64,000 nt of DNA from UBA7985 sp038141425 (GTDB lineage Bacteria; Pseudomonadota; Alphaproteobacteria; UBA7985): NCBI GenBank assembly GCA_038141425.1, contig JAYQIC010000007.1, positions 186,001 to 250,000 on the forward strand. Direction: 5' to 3'. Every line of letters starts with the position of its first letter. Position 1 is the first letter of the stretch. Under the pieces are notes generated by a model. It was not told the origin of the DNA. It did not search any database and worked only from the letters and a program-made list of their open reading frames with translations. Shown one piece after another: positions 20,539 through 30,597 of the stretch. The position numbers and the translations under genes were made by a program.

Positions 20539-20588
20539 GCCATCCGCTGTCGCCAGACGGCACTGACCCGAAAGGAACCTTCCACCCC

Positions 20589-22412
20589 ATGTGCGGCATC
20601 ATCGGCATTCTCGGACAGGACGGGGTCGCGAGGCGACCTGCTCGACGGGCTGCGTCGGCTCGAATACCGGGGCTACGACAGCGCCGGGATCGCGACGCTG
20701 GTCAACGGCCACATCGACCGACGCCGGGCTGAAGGCAAGCTGCGTAACCTCGCCGAGGTGGTGCAGGACAGCCCGCTGCCGGGCCGCACCGGGATCGGGC
20801 ATACCCGCTGGGCCACCCACGGTGTCCCCAATCTGACCAACGCCCACCCGCACGCCGATGAGCGCGTCGCCGTGGTTCACAATGGGATCATCGAGAATTT
20901 CGACGCCCTGCGCGGGGAACTGAGCGCGCGCGGGATCGCCTGGAGCACCGATACCGATACCGAGACCATCGTCCACCTGATTTCCGCGGCTATGGCTGAC
21001 GGCCTGGGGCCGGTTGACGCGGTGCAATCCGTGATCGGCCGGCTGCAGGGCGCCTTTGCGCTGGCGATTATCTTTGCTGGTCACGACAGCCTCATGATCG
21101 GCGCACGCAAGGGGTCGCCGCTGGCCATCGGTCATGGCGAGGGTGAGATGTATCTGGGTTCGGACGCGATCGCGCTGGCGCCGCTGACCCGCGAAATCAC
21201 CTATCTCGAAGATGGCGACTGGTGCGTGCTGACCCGGGACAGTCTGGCGATTTACGACAGCAGCAATGCCGCCGTCGACCGGCCCAAGGTCGAAAGCGCG
21301 GTTTCCGGCGATATGATCGGCAAGGGGAACTTCCCCCACTTCATGCTCAAGGAGATTTACGAGCAGCCTTCTGTGGTTGGCGAAACGCTGCAGGCGCATT
21401 TTAACCCGGCCGAAAAGCGCCTCAACTTCCAAGACCTGTCACTTGATTTCAAGGCACTGGACCGGCTGACGATCATGGCCTGTGGTACGGCCTTCTACGC
21501 TGGTCTGACGGCGAAGTACTGGTTCGAGAGCCTCGCACGCATCCCGGTTGAGGTCGATATTGCCTCCGAGTTCCGCTACCGCGAGGCGCCCCTGTCACCA
21601 CAGGGCGCGAGCATCGCCATTTCCCAGTCCGGTGAAACCATCGATACGCTCGAGGCGTTGCGCTACGCCCGCGGTGAAGGCAACCCGGTGCTGGCGCTGG
21701 TCAACGTCACTGAATCAGCCATCGCCCGAGAGGCCGATGCCGTGCTCAAACCCTCGCCGGACCGGAAATCGGGGTGGCGTCGACCAAGGCCTTTACCACC
21801 CAGCTGACAGTGCTTTCGGCGCTGGCGATCTGGGCGGGCCGGCAGCGCGGTTCCATCAGCGCGGACGATGAAGCGCGGTTGAGTCAGGCGCTGGTCGGCA
21901 TCCCCGCGCTGATGGCGCAGGTGCTTAACCACGATGACAGCATCCGGGAGATCGCCGCCAAAGTCGCCCAGACCCGCGACGTGCTCTATCTGGGGCGCGG
22001 GTCGATGTTCCCGCTGGCCATGGAAGGCGCGCTGAAGCTCAAGGAAATTTCCTACATCCACGCCGAAGGCTACGCGGCCGGCGAGATGAAGCACGGCCCG
22101 ATTGCGTTGATCGACGACGGTGTGCCGGTGGTGGTCTGCGCGCCCTCCGGGCCTATGCTGGAAAAGACGGCATCGAACGTGGAACAAGTCGCGGCGCGGG
22201 GCGGACGGCTGATCCTGATCACCGATGCTGTGGGTGCCAAGCGGCTGGGCGGAACGGCGGAAGACGTGATCGTCATGCCGACGGTGGACAGTCTGGTCGC
22301 GCCGCTGCTGTACGCATTGCCGATCCAGCTGCTGGCCTACCATGCGGCGGTGCACAAGGGTACCGACGTGGATCAGCCTCGCAACCTTGCGAAGTCTGTG
22401 ACTGTCGAGTGA
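20589..22412 (+). CDS. glmS: Glutamine-fructose-6-phosphate aminotransferase (isomerizing)
   Basis: First committed step to UDP-GlcNAc: glutamine plus fructose-6-P gives glucosamine-6-P. The N-terminal glutaminase nucleophile is Cys2 (MCGIIGI). GHTRWATHG follows near 73. Two SIS sugar-binding domains are visible (ISQSGETIDT near 345), and the C-terminus PRNLAKSVTVE is typical. Two compensating errors break it: an extra A near 20631 (before GDLLDGLRRLEYRGYDS) and a missing A near 21752 (before LAGPEIGVASTKAF). Restored length is 607 aa, close to other GlmS proteins. No glmS ribozyme is seen upstream, as expected outside Firmicutes. Confidence 0.95.
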
Positions 22413-22457
22413 GGTTTGTGGCGGAGGAAGAGCCTTTGCCCTCCCCCCTCAGTGGTT

Positions 22458-22873
22458 TCAGGGAGCGATGAAGGTGTAAGACGCTGCGATCAGCAGGCCA
22501 CCTGCGAGCACGTAGCCCCGTCGATCCAGATCAGATTGAGACCGCGCAGCCCGTAGAGCGTGGACAGCAGCGTTGAAAGCAGACCGAAGGCCAGCCACAT
22601 GCCGATTGTCAGGCGGAAGACGCTGACGTCTGCTGCTGCAGCCATGGGAAACAGGTGGCTTTGCAGGATGAAAGACGCCGCCAGCCACGCGAGAAAGGTG
22701 ACGGCGTAGGTCAGCATCATGCTGCGGCCGTTACCGCCTGCCGAGCCGCCGCCGATATCGTCGCGGGAAACCTTGGCCGCTGCCATCCATGGGCCGGAGA
22801 GCAGCATGTACCAGAGCACGCCGAGGGCATAGGCGGCGACACCGCCAACGAGAACTGAAACTGCAAACATCAT
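22458..22873 (-). CDS. DUF1761 membrane protein
   Basis: About 138 aa with four hydrophobic segments. The pattern GVLWYMLLSGPWM near residue 20 is characteristic of DUF1761, followed by TYAVTFLAWLAASFIL and LTIGMWLAFGLLSTL. A missing G near 22515 breaks the frame in WIDGGYVLAGG; the restored end is the TGA at 22458. The ATG at 22873 was chosen because AAAGG lies 7 bases upstream, rather than the ATG at 22888, which has no ribosome binding site. It converges on glmS. Function is unknown. Confidence 0.78.
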
Positions 22874-22997
22874 GATACAGCCTTTCATGACATGAGATCC
22901 GGGGGCGAAGCTGGACCCTTCACCCGGAGAACGTCCCTGATATTATACGAATTTTAGGCTTTTTGAACAAAGCGGATGCAGCCGGTGTTGCGGGGCA

Positions 22998-24008
22998 TCA
23001 GGCGGCGCGTTCCTCGAAGACTGTCAGGGCCAGCAGTCCCAGCCCCAGCGCCATCGCCCCGCGCAGAGGAAAGAACCAGCTTTCGTCCCAGAACCCGGCG
23101 CGGACCATGGCGTCCGTCATCAGCAGCACGAACAGTATGTTCAGCGCCAGCAGGCACCCGGCAGCGATTTTCAGCAGGGTCCAGCGGTTACCGTCAATGC
23201 TCAGCGCCAGCGGGAGAATCAGCAGCGACAGACCGATGACCAACGCGGGGTAGGACAGGCGGTAGCCCAGTCCGGCGAAGGCTCTGGTTTGGCTTTGGTT
23301 TTGGGCGCTGCTGGCTGCGTTGGTGCCGGTTTGCCCGGCTGCGCCCGGTTGTGGGGTCAGCCGGACCATCGACGTCCGGGCGGGCCCCGACTCTCCTGCT
23401 CGACTGTGTCCCCGGACGGGTCGGCGGTGACTTGTGCGGCTTGCAGCAGAATGGTGCCATCCGCTTCCACGGCTGCGACTTGCCCGGTCAGCGTTCGGCG
23501 CGTTGGGGGCAGGGAATACAACGCGACCGTGGCGCCTGCCGTTGGCTCATCTGATGTCGCTGCTGTCGCTGGTAACGGTAGGGCCCATCGGTCGCCGGAC
23601 TCGTCAATAAAGCGCGGGTTGGATTTCTCTGCTTCGATCAGAACTGCGCCTACAGGTTGTGTCCAGATCCAGAACGGGCCGGTCATGAGCCCGGCGATCA
23701 ACAGCGCGATCAGGGTCGTAGCCAGAGCAAAGGGCCAGACTGACGCCCCCGCAGCCCGCCACTGCCGGATCTCACCGCGGAGATTGAGGCGCGAAATGGC
23801 GATCAGGACGGTCAGCATCAGCGCCGTTGGCAGCAGGATCAGCCAGAGCCCCGGTAGGGGTGAACACGTCAAGCAACCACGTCGAAAGCCCGTCAGACCG
23901 GGCGTTCAGGCCCTCCATGAGCGCCGGAACGAGCATGATGGCGGTGAGCACGAGGCCGACAGCAATCGCGTATCCGGACAACAACAACAGAAGGCGACGG
24001 ACCAACAC
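22998..24008 (-). CDS. LptF/LptG (YjgP/YjgQ)-like permease, divergent single copy
   Basis: LptF and LptG are inner-membrane subunits of the lipopolysaccharide exporter. A TM1 segment (LLLLLSGYAIAVGLVLTAIM) is followed by LPTALMLTVLIAISRLN and EIRQWRAAGASVWPFAL, which match the region after TM2 of these proteins. A beta-rich periplasmic stretch and three C-terminal TM helices complete it. Two errors cancel: an extra G near 23862 and a deletion near 23385. Restored length is 336 aa, slightly short for the family. Normally lptF and lptG are adjacent; here there is one gene and no partner, so it may be a distant relative with another role. Confidence 0.55.
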
Positions 24009-24301
24009 CGTAGAAAATCTCCGTGTTCAGGATTCGAAACTATGACGAAACCCGCAATGAAAACAGAATTTTTATCTGGCAAAGTTGATGGATACTTCGT
24101 GCAATAACCGAAGGGTGAACTTTATCTGGATTCCGTTGGCTGACATCGTGACAGCCCAAGGTTGTCATGCTAGGCCGCTTAGCACAAAAAAATAAAAAAT
24201 TTAACTCGAAATGCAAAACTCGTTTTCTGAAGTGTCCTTTGGTAGCGTCGGGACAGTGGAGTGGGTCATTTTGCAGAACGATCCGGCGAAGGATGGCAAT
24301 C

Positions 24302-24772
24302 ATGGTGCAGGCAAGGCGGCGGGAGGACGGTCTGGATGAGACCGACCGAATCATCGTGGCGGAACTCAAACAGAACGCTCGTATTTCAAACGTAGAGTTG
24401 GCCAAGCGCGTGAACCTGTCACCGACCCCCTGTTACGAGCGGGTCAGGAAGCTGGAGCGGACGGGCGTGCTCATGGGCTATCACGCAAAGGTCGACCGCA
24501 GAGTGTTGGGTCTGGGTCAGCTGGCCTACGCGACCATCGAATTTGCCGCCGATGATCAGGTGGCTTTCGGTGACTTGCTCGCCCTGCTGTCAGGCGCAGA
24601 CGACGTGCTCGAGTTGTCCGAGCTGGCGGGCGTCACCAAAATCCGGATCAAGATTGCGGGGAACGACGTCACCACGATTTCCGACCGCCTGAAGCAATGG
24701 CTCCACGGTCACCGTGCGGTGGTAGGCTACAGTACGGATTTTGTGACACAGGCCCACATCGACCGCTTCTGA
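24302..24772 (+). CDS. Lrp/AsnC family transcriptional regulator
   Basis: The N-terminal HTH (LDETDRIIVAELKQNARISN, then LAKRVNLSPTPCYERVRKLE) is followed by an RAM/ligand-binding domain (GVTKIRIKIAGND). At 156 aa it has the family's usual size. The ATG at 24302 is preferred because GAAGGA lies 8 bases upstream; upstream in-frame starts at 24167 and 24293 add unrelated residues. Its promoter must lie in the AT-rich 290-bp divergent region shared with the LptF/G-like gene. Targets and effector (usually an amino acid) are unknown. Confidence 0.88.
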   Translation: MVQARRREDGLDETDRIIVAELKQNARISNVELAKRVNLSPTPCYERVRKLERTGVLMGYHAKVDRRVLGLGQLAYATIEFAADDQVAFGDLLALLSGADDVLELSELAGVTKIRIKIAGNDVTTISDRLKQWLHGHRAVVGYSTDFVTQAHIDRF

Positions 24773-24863
24773 TACGCGACTTTTGGCGGGCTTGTCCGTC
24801 GGCGCTGCCGTTGCCATTTCTGGGGTCAGCACGATCGCAGACAACAGGCAGGGAGCCACGACC

Positions 24864-25324
24864 ATGGCCGAGAAAGAAGCAATATTCGCCGCAGGCTGCT
24901 TCTGGAGCATCGAAGACACCTTTCGCAAGATGCCGGGGGTCAAGGACGCCATCAGCGGCTACACCGGCGGGTCAACCCCGAACCCGACCTACCAGCAGGT
25001 TTGTACGGGTGGGACGGGTCACGCAGAAGCCGTCCGGGTGATCTTTGACGACGATAAAGTCGACTACCGCACCCTGCTCAATGCTTTCTTCGAGATGCAC
25101 GACCCGACCCAGGTCAACCGCCAGGGTCCCGATATCGGCACCCAGTACCGATCTGGTGTTTTCTTTAAGGACGACGGCCAGCGCGCGCTGCGGCAGAAGA
25201 GGCGATTCAGGGTCAGGCGCAGGCCCGCGGCAGCATCGCCACCGAGGTCACTGAGGCGTCTGAATTCTACCCCGCAGAAGACTACCATCAGCGATACTTT
25301 GAAAAGCGCGGCTTTAGCCATTAA
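24864..25324 (+). CDS. msrA: Peptide-methionine (S)-S-oxide reductase
   Basis: Repairs oxidised methionine in proteins. The catalytic GCFWSIEDTF is at residues 12-21, followed by GYTGGSTPNPTYQQVCTGGT and the tail EFYPAEDYHQRYF. The ATG at 24864 was selected because GGGAG precedes it and the product then starts one short strand before the active-site Cys, as usual for cytoplasmic MsrA; an in-frame ATG at 24783 adds a weak hydrophobic stretch with no matching family extension. A missing G near 25186 breaks the frame; restored length is 153 aa. Confidence 0.92.
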
Positions 25325-25396
25325 AGGAGGGGGGCGCTGTCGGTCTCTGCCGCGCGCTCCAGTTCCTTTGCCAGCCACGACCGAGGCCGCCTGCCC

Positions 25397-25843
25397 ATGA
25401 CTGATGACGACCTTCAGCCCGAACCCGCTTCTGGACCTGCCGGCCCCGAGGCCGCGCCCATGGGCGATGAAGCACAGCGCCTGTTCCCCGATACACCGAG
25501 CGACGAGCCGGCGTGGGAGGTCACCCACAGCCTGCTGGGCAAGAGCCTGACCTTTACCGTCTGGCGCTCGCTGATCCGGCAGGAGATGCTGGACCAGTGC
25601 GATATCAAGTCCAGCCATCGCAAAGCCATCCTGCGCAAGACCGAAAAGGCGCTGCAACGCACGGTCAAGGCCGGTCTGAGCCGTCTCGACGAGCGGCAGA
25701 TGGAGCACGTCCACTGGAATGCCTTTATCCTCATGGTCGACAAGGCGCTGGGCAACCAGCACCTGAAAATCCGGACCAACGAGGACCTGTGTGACCAGCT
25801 GATTGACCAGGCCCCCGGGCTGGCGGCGCCCGCCGCAGCCTAG
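25397..25843 (+). CDS. Hypothetical protein, 148 aa
   Basis: Not recognised. The first 35 residues are acidic and proline-rich (probably disordered). The rest is mostly helical and basic, with WEVTHSLLGKSLTFTVWRSL near 36, KSSHRKAILRKTEKALQRTV near 70 and a C-terminal acidic helix. No signal peptide or membrane segment is evident. The frame is open and undamaged between msrA and trmN on the same strand, and codon use resembles the neighbours, so I believe it is expressed. No function can be proposed. Confidence 0.6.
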   Translation: MTDDDLQPEPASGPAGPEAAPMGDEAQRLFPDTPSDEPAWEVTHSLLGKSLTFTVWRSLIRQEMLDQCDIKSSHRKAILRKTEKALQRTVKAGLSRLDERQMEHVHWNAFILMVDKALGNQHLKIRTNEDLCDQLIDQAPGLAAPAAA

Positions 25844-25873
25844 ACCGCTTTTCCCGCGTGGAAGGCGGCAGCC

Positions 25874-26643
25874 ATGGACAGCAGCGTTGCCGAAACCAGC
25901 ATCGATCTCGACGCGCTGACCGAGGACGAGTTCCTCGGCGGGCAGCTTCGGCTGCTGCAGCCCCGGCACGGGTATCGAGCGGGATGGACGCGGTCCTGCT
26001 CGCTGCATCGGTGCCTGCCGAATCTGGGCAGGCTGTGCTCGATCTGGGCTGCGGGGTTGGCTCGGCCGGGCTGTGTCTGGCGCGGCGGGTCGATGGTCTG
26101 CGGATCACTGGGGTTGAGCTGCAGCCGGACTTGTGCGCGCTGGCGACGGAAAACGCCGCGCGCAACGGGCTGGCGGGCCGCGCGACCTTCATCGCCGGCG
26201 ATCTGCGCGCTCGCGGGTCGATCCTCAAGGCCCGCAGCTTCGACCACGTGATCTGCAACCCGCCCTACGTCGCCGAGGACAGTGGCCAGACCAGCGGCAC
26301 GGCGCGCGCGGATGTCTCCAAACGCGAGACCGACGCCGACCTCGCCGACTGGATCGACGCCATGCTGTACTGGGTGCGGGAGCGGGGTCACCTGAGCCTC
26401 GTCCACCGCACCGACCGGCTGCACGACATCATCAGCCTGCTCACCCCGCGGGTGGGTGGGATCCGGGTCTGCCCGATCTGGCCCAAGCCGGGCCGCGACG
26501 CCAACCGCGTGCTGGTCCGGGGACGGCGTGAAGCCCGCGCCGGAATGGTGCTCGGACCGGGGATCACGGTTCGCGACCCCGAGGACCGGGTCACAGCGGA
26601 AATGGAGGCGATACAGCGCGATGGTCAGGCTTTGGTTTTCTGA
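25874..26643 (+). CDS. trmN: tRNA1(Val) (adenine37-N6)-methyltransferase family protein
   Basis: A SAM-dependent methyltransferase that modifies A37 of tRNA1(Val) in the characterised relatives. SAM motif I is VLDLGCGVGSAGLCLARR near residue 48. The catalytic NPPYVAEDSG motif typical of N6-adenine methylases lies near 122. The N-terminus (TEDEFLGGQLRLLQPRHGYR) is conserved in TrmN6/YfiC-like proteins. A missing G near 25983 splits it at HGYRAG-MDAVLLA; restored length is 256 aa. The specific tRNA target is inferred from family. Confidence 0.85.
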
Positions 26644-26689
26644 GCATTGGTCGTATAACCCAAGTGATACTTCCGGGAGTCCTCCACCC

Positions 26690-27756
26690 ATGTCTGCACT
26701 GCGCCCCGTGATCCTTCTGCTGGCAGCAATCGGAATGATGCTGGCTGGCCCGGCCGTGGCGCAATCCACCGGTGACGAGGCAGCGAACAGCCTCTCTGGC
26801 CAGCCCTCGCTGGTGCTGCCCTCCGATGCGCAGGCCGAGGGCAACCTCAATGGATTTGTGATTGCGGGTGGCCCGGCGAATGCCCCGGGCTTCGGGCTCG
26901 CCGGCGCGCTGTGCACGGCTTACAACGTGCAGGTTGACCCCGACATGCCGGTTTGCCTTGTCCGGGCGACGACAGGGTCGGCTGAAAACCTCGCGCTGAT
27001 GACCGAAGGCCGCGCCGACTTCGCCGTGGTGCAGTCTGACAGACAGTACTTTGCGTTCAGCGGACAGGCCGACTACGCCGGTGGCGATGCCATCGAAGAC
27101 CTGCGCGCTGTCTTTTCCTTCGCCGTGCTGCCAATCCACGTTCTGGCCAGTGCCACGTCACCGGCCGAAGGGCTGGGGGACCTCACCGTGGGTCGGGTTG
27201 GTCTCGGCCCGTTGGATTCCTCGCAGCGGCTGCTGGCGCAGGCGGCGCTCTTTGCCTCCGACGTGCCGGTATCGCGGATGGCCCGAGTCCACGAAGGCTC
27301 GCTCGCTTCGCAGATCGAGGCGCTGTGCGCCAATGATCTCGACGCGGTCATCTTTCCGAGTGTGCTGCCCTCGACCCTGGTCAGCGACGCGCTGTGGGAG
27401 TGCGGCGCCCGCCTGATCCCGCTGGCCTCAGAGGGGGTCGACGTGCTGGTCGACTCAAATCCGTTCTTCGAACCGTTCCTGATTCCGACCGACGCCTACG
27501 GCCTCGAAGTGCCGGTTGAAAGCATCGGTCTGGCCATGACTTTGGTGTCACGCGAAGTAGTGCCGCAGGGGCGCGTAATCGGTCTGCTGCAGGCGGCCTA
27601 TGCCGACTTTGATTTCTTCCGGTCGCTGCATCCGGCACTGGCCATGCTCGATCCCCAAGGAGCCCTGCGGGCCGGGCTTGTAGCCCCCAACACCGGGGTC
27701 TGCAGCAGTACCTCGAGGTCCGGGCTCAGTACGGTGGAATCGAGACGCTGGACTGA
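26690..27756 (+). CDS. TAXI-family TRAP transporter solute-binding protein
   Basis: A Sec signal peptide (ILLLAAIGMMLAGPAVA, cleavage near 25) precedes a periplasmic binding fold. The segments RATTGSAENLALMTEGRADF and AVVQSD are typical of TAXI receptors, which bind small organic acids or glutamate-like ligands for TRAP permeases. A missing G near 27703 hides the true end; restored, it ends at 27754-27756 with GGIETLD and is 355 aa. No TRAP membrane subunits lie nearby, so this is an orphan receptor or its permease is elsewhere. The ligand is unknown. Confidence 0.8.
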
Positions 27757-27868
27757 CCGTCGCCGGCCCGAGTCGAAATCCGCTTGATAATTCTCTGCCA
27801 TAATGCTTGCTCATTCCCGCGATACAGTCCGAGAAAAGAATTTGTTGGGTGAGCGGGTAAGAGAGCGG

Positions 27869-29107
27869 ATGGATTTGCAGGCTATAGGCCGAGCAGGTGC
27901 AGCGATCGTCTTTGCAATGACGATGGGCGCCTGTTCCTCCATCGAATTGCAGGACACTGACCCAATCCGCGGGTGGATGTCTGCCCTGTCAGACTTTGGC
28001 AGGCTCGGTCGGGGCGAAGGTGCATCGGGTGATCTTGCCATGAGCCAGTCGCTCCAGATCCAGATACAATGGCGCGCTGAATCGCTTGCCGAAAACGTGT
28101 CTTTTGACCCAAACAAGCGTCCGCGTAAGCTGCCCAGTCCTTTCGTCAAGCAGCCGTGGGACAACGAAATCCCCCTGCTGGCGGACGAGGCGACGGCCCA
28201 GCTGAGCAGTGATTTTGGCTGGCGCACGCTGAACCGCCGCCACGATTTCCACTCCGGTATCGATATTGTCGCCGCGCCGGGCGCAACCGTGTTCACGCCC
28301 GTCACCGGTGAGGTCATCCACACCAAGGTGGCTGGCACCGACAGCGGTATTGTCGTGTTTGATGGCGAGCGGCAGCATACGTTCTGGCACACCCGGCCCG
28401 GCACAGGCTTGCGCGTGGGGCAGAAAGTGGATCTGGGCGATGCTGTCGGCACGCTGGTGCCGTGGGGGACCCGCACGCACCTGCACTATTCAGTGCATCT
28501 GACGGGCAACACCAAGTCACAGCGGGCGCGGAAGGATTCCAACGCGATCGATCCGCTGACGCTGGTACAGCGGCTGCGGGAGCAGGCCTACGCCCTCAAT
28601 GACCGCGACGGCGACAGCCTCAGCACGCTGCTGCGTGACGCCCAGCATCGGGCGCTGCTGATCGAAGCGGCGCGGGGAGAGGACAGCGCTGCGCTGGGCA
28701 CGCCTGCTGACGGTGCGCTGGCTTACGGCGCTGACGCCGCTGATGAGGCCGGCGAGCGCCCGAGTGGCACTATCATCGAAGCCGCCGTCGATGAAGTTGT
28801 CGATGACGTCATGGCTGCGGTTCCGGTACCGACAGATCCGGTGGCACTTGAAGCGGTTGAATCGACCGAAGTTGCACTGGTCTCGACCCTGTCAACGTCC
28901 TCATCGGCGCTGGCGCCTGTTGGGGGTTCGGCCCCTGTTTCAGCAAATGCTGAAGAGGGAGCGCCCGCGGCGTCTGCGGGCATTACCTTCAGCCTCAGCC
29001 GCAACGGTAGTCTGCGGCTGGGATCAAAGGAGCAGGAAGCTGACCCCGAGGAGCCGACCGAGTCCTTCAGCCTCGAAGCCATCGTGACCCTGCTGCAGAA
29101 CCGCTGA
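27869..29107 (+). CDS. M23-family peptidase lipoprotein (murein hydrolase-like)
   Basis: A signal peptide ends in a lipobox (MTMGAC near residue 18), so it should be lipid-anchored. The LytM/M23 domain (about 110-220) keeps the zinc ligands: HSGIDI (HxxxD) and HLHYSVH (HxH). It is therefore probably an active endopeptidase on peptidoglycan cross-links. After the domain, a long acidic Ala/Val/Ser-rich tail of about 190 residues is likely disordered. The ATG at 27869 was chosen over 27803 because GAGAG precedes it and the lipobox then lies at the expected distance. Length is 412 aa, undamaged. Confidence 0.87.
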   Translation: MDLQAIGRAGAAIVFAMTMGACSSIELQDTDPIRGWMSALSDFGRLGRGEGASGDLAMSQSLQIQIQWRAESLAENVSFDPNKRPRKLPSPFVKQPWDNEIPLLADEATAQLSSDFGWRTLNRRHDFHSGIDIVAAPGATVFTPVTGEVIHTKVAGTDSGIVVFDGERQHTFWHTRPGTGLRVGQKVDLGDAVGTLVPWGTRTHLHYSVHLTGNTKSQRARKDSNAIDPLTLVQRLREQAYALNDRDGDSLSTLLRDAQHRALLIEAARGEDSAALGTPADGALAYGADAADEAGERPSGTIIEAAVDEVVDDVMAAVPVPTDPVALEAVESTEVALVSTLSTSSSALAPVGGSAPVSANAEEGAPAASAGITFSLSRNGSLRLGSKEQEADPEEPTESFSLEAIVTLLQNR

Positions 29108-29121
29108 TCCTCTGAACGCGA

Positions 29122-30551
29122 TCAGAGTAGCTTTCCCGGATTGAACCTGTTTTCAGGGTCGAGCGTGGCCTTGAGCTGGCGCATGAGTGCGAGGCCAACG
29201 GGGTCCGCCGTCCGCACCAGCTCATCTTTCTTCAACTGCCCGATACCGTGTTCGGCTGAGATCGAACCGCCCATGGACCCGACCAGATCGTGGAAGGCGG
29301 CGTTGATCTCGCCCCAGGCGGCGAGGAAATGCGCTTCCCGCTCTGGGTCGCCCATGGCTTCCGCCGGGGCGCACAGGTTGAAGTGCAGGTTGCCATCGCC
29401 AAGGTGGCCAAAGGGCACGGGCCGACTGCCCGGGTAGAGACGTTCGAGCAGCGCCGTGCCTTCCTCGATCAGCGCCGGGATCATCGCGACGGGGACGGAG
29501 ACGTCGTGCTTGATCGACGGGCCGGCGCGGGTTTCCGCCTCCGGCACGCCCTCGCGGATTTGCCACAGGGCGCGCGCTTGCTCGCTGGTCTGCGCGATCA
29601 CGCCGTCCTGTACCAGCCCTGCGGTCATGCAGTCCTGCAAGATGGCGTCGATGGTCTCGCTGATCTGACCGCGCTCGTCGAACACCCCGACTTCGAGCAG
29701 CAGTGACCAGGGCGGCGTGACCGGCATAGGGCGCGCAGGCCTTCGATCAGGCTGAGGGCCTGCTCGACCGCGATCCGGGGCATGATTTCGCCAGCCATAA
29801 CCGCCTCGCCCAGCCGCCCTCGAAACGCGTTGAGGGTCGCCAGACATTGCGCCGGGTCTGCGCACGCCAGCCACAGGGTGACCCGATCACGGGGTCGCGG
29901 AAACAGCTTGAGCACCGCGCGGGTGATGATCCCCAGCGAGCCTTCGGCGCCTATGAACAAGTGCTTGAGGTCGTAGCCGGTGTTGTCCTTGCGCAGGCGG
30001 TTGAGGCCGTTCCAGACCTGCCCGTCGGCGAGTACGACTTCCAGCCCGAGCACCAGATCGCGCATGTTGCCGTACTTGAGCACGTTGATGCCCCCGGCGT
30101 TGGTCGACAGGTTACCGCCGATGCGGCAGGTGCCTTCCGCGCCCAGCGACAGCGGGAACAGCCGGTGTTCGGCCTCGGCGGCCTGCTGCGCGTGGGCGAG
30201 GATGCAGCCGGTCTGGACCAGCATGGTGTTACCCACGGCATCGACGTCTTCGACCGCGTTCATCCGATCGAGCGAAAGCACGATTTCACGCCGGGGCTGG
30301 GTTGGCACCGAACCGCCGACCAAGCCGGTATTGCCCCCTTGTGGAGTGATGGCAACGTCGTGCTTTGCGCACAGCCTGACCACGTCCGCGACCATGGCGG
30401 TGCTGTCCGGGCGGACCACGGCGAGGGCGTCGCTGGGGTACTTGCCGCGCCAGTCGAGGGTGTAGGCTGCCTTGGCGTCGGCGTCGGTCAGCACAGCCGT
30501 CGGACCGAACTGGTCGAGCAGGGCAACGGTCGCGGGTGGTGTCTGGGCCAT
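29122..30551 (-). CDS. GlcD/D-2-hydroxyacid dehydrogenase-like FAD-binding oxidoreductase
   Basis: VAO-type flavoprotein oxidising a D-2-hydroxy acid (D-2-hydroxyglutarate or D-lactate in relatives). The FAD-binding domain has PQGGNTGLVGGSVP near residue 74 and GGNLSTNAGG near 145. The C-terminal domain has HLGDGNLHFN near 375 and SAEHGIGQLKK near 425, both typical. A missing base near 29723 breaks it between GLRA and PMPVTPPW; restored length is 476 aa. I start it at ATG 30551, which has AGGA upstream. An alternative ATG at 30590 is coupled to the end of the Sua5 gene. Exact substrate undecided. Confidence 0.85.
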
Positions 30552-30597
30552 GATGTGCGTCCTGGGTTCCTTGCTTGCTGGCTCTGGCATCGTTGCC

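Noticed and set aside
20540..20588. glmS ribozyme or other riboswitch upstream of glmS
   Set aside because: Only about 50 bp separate glmU and glmS, with no conserved ribozyme core.
24009..24301. Horizontally acquired fragment (AT-rich 290-bp gap with A runs)
   Set aside because: It is simply the divergent promoter region of the LptF/G-like and Lrp genes; flanking genes have normal composition and there are no mobile-element ends.
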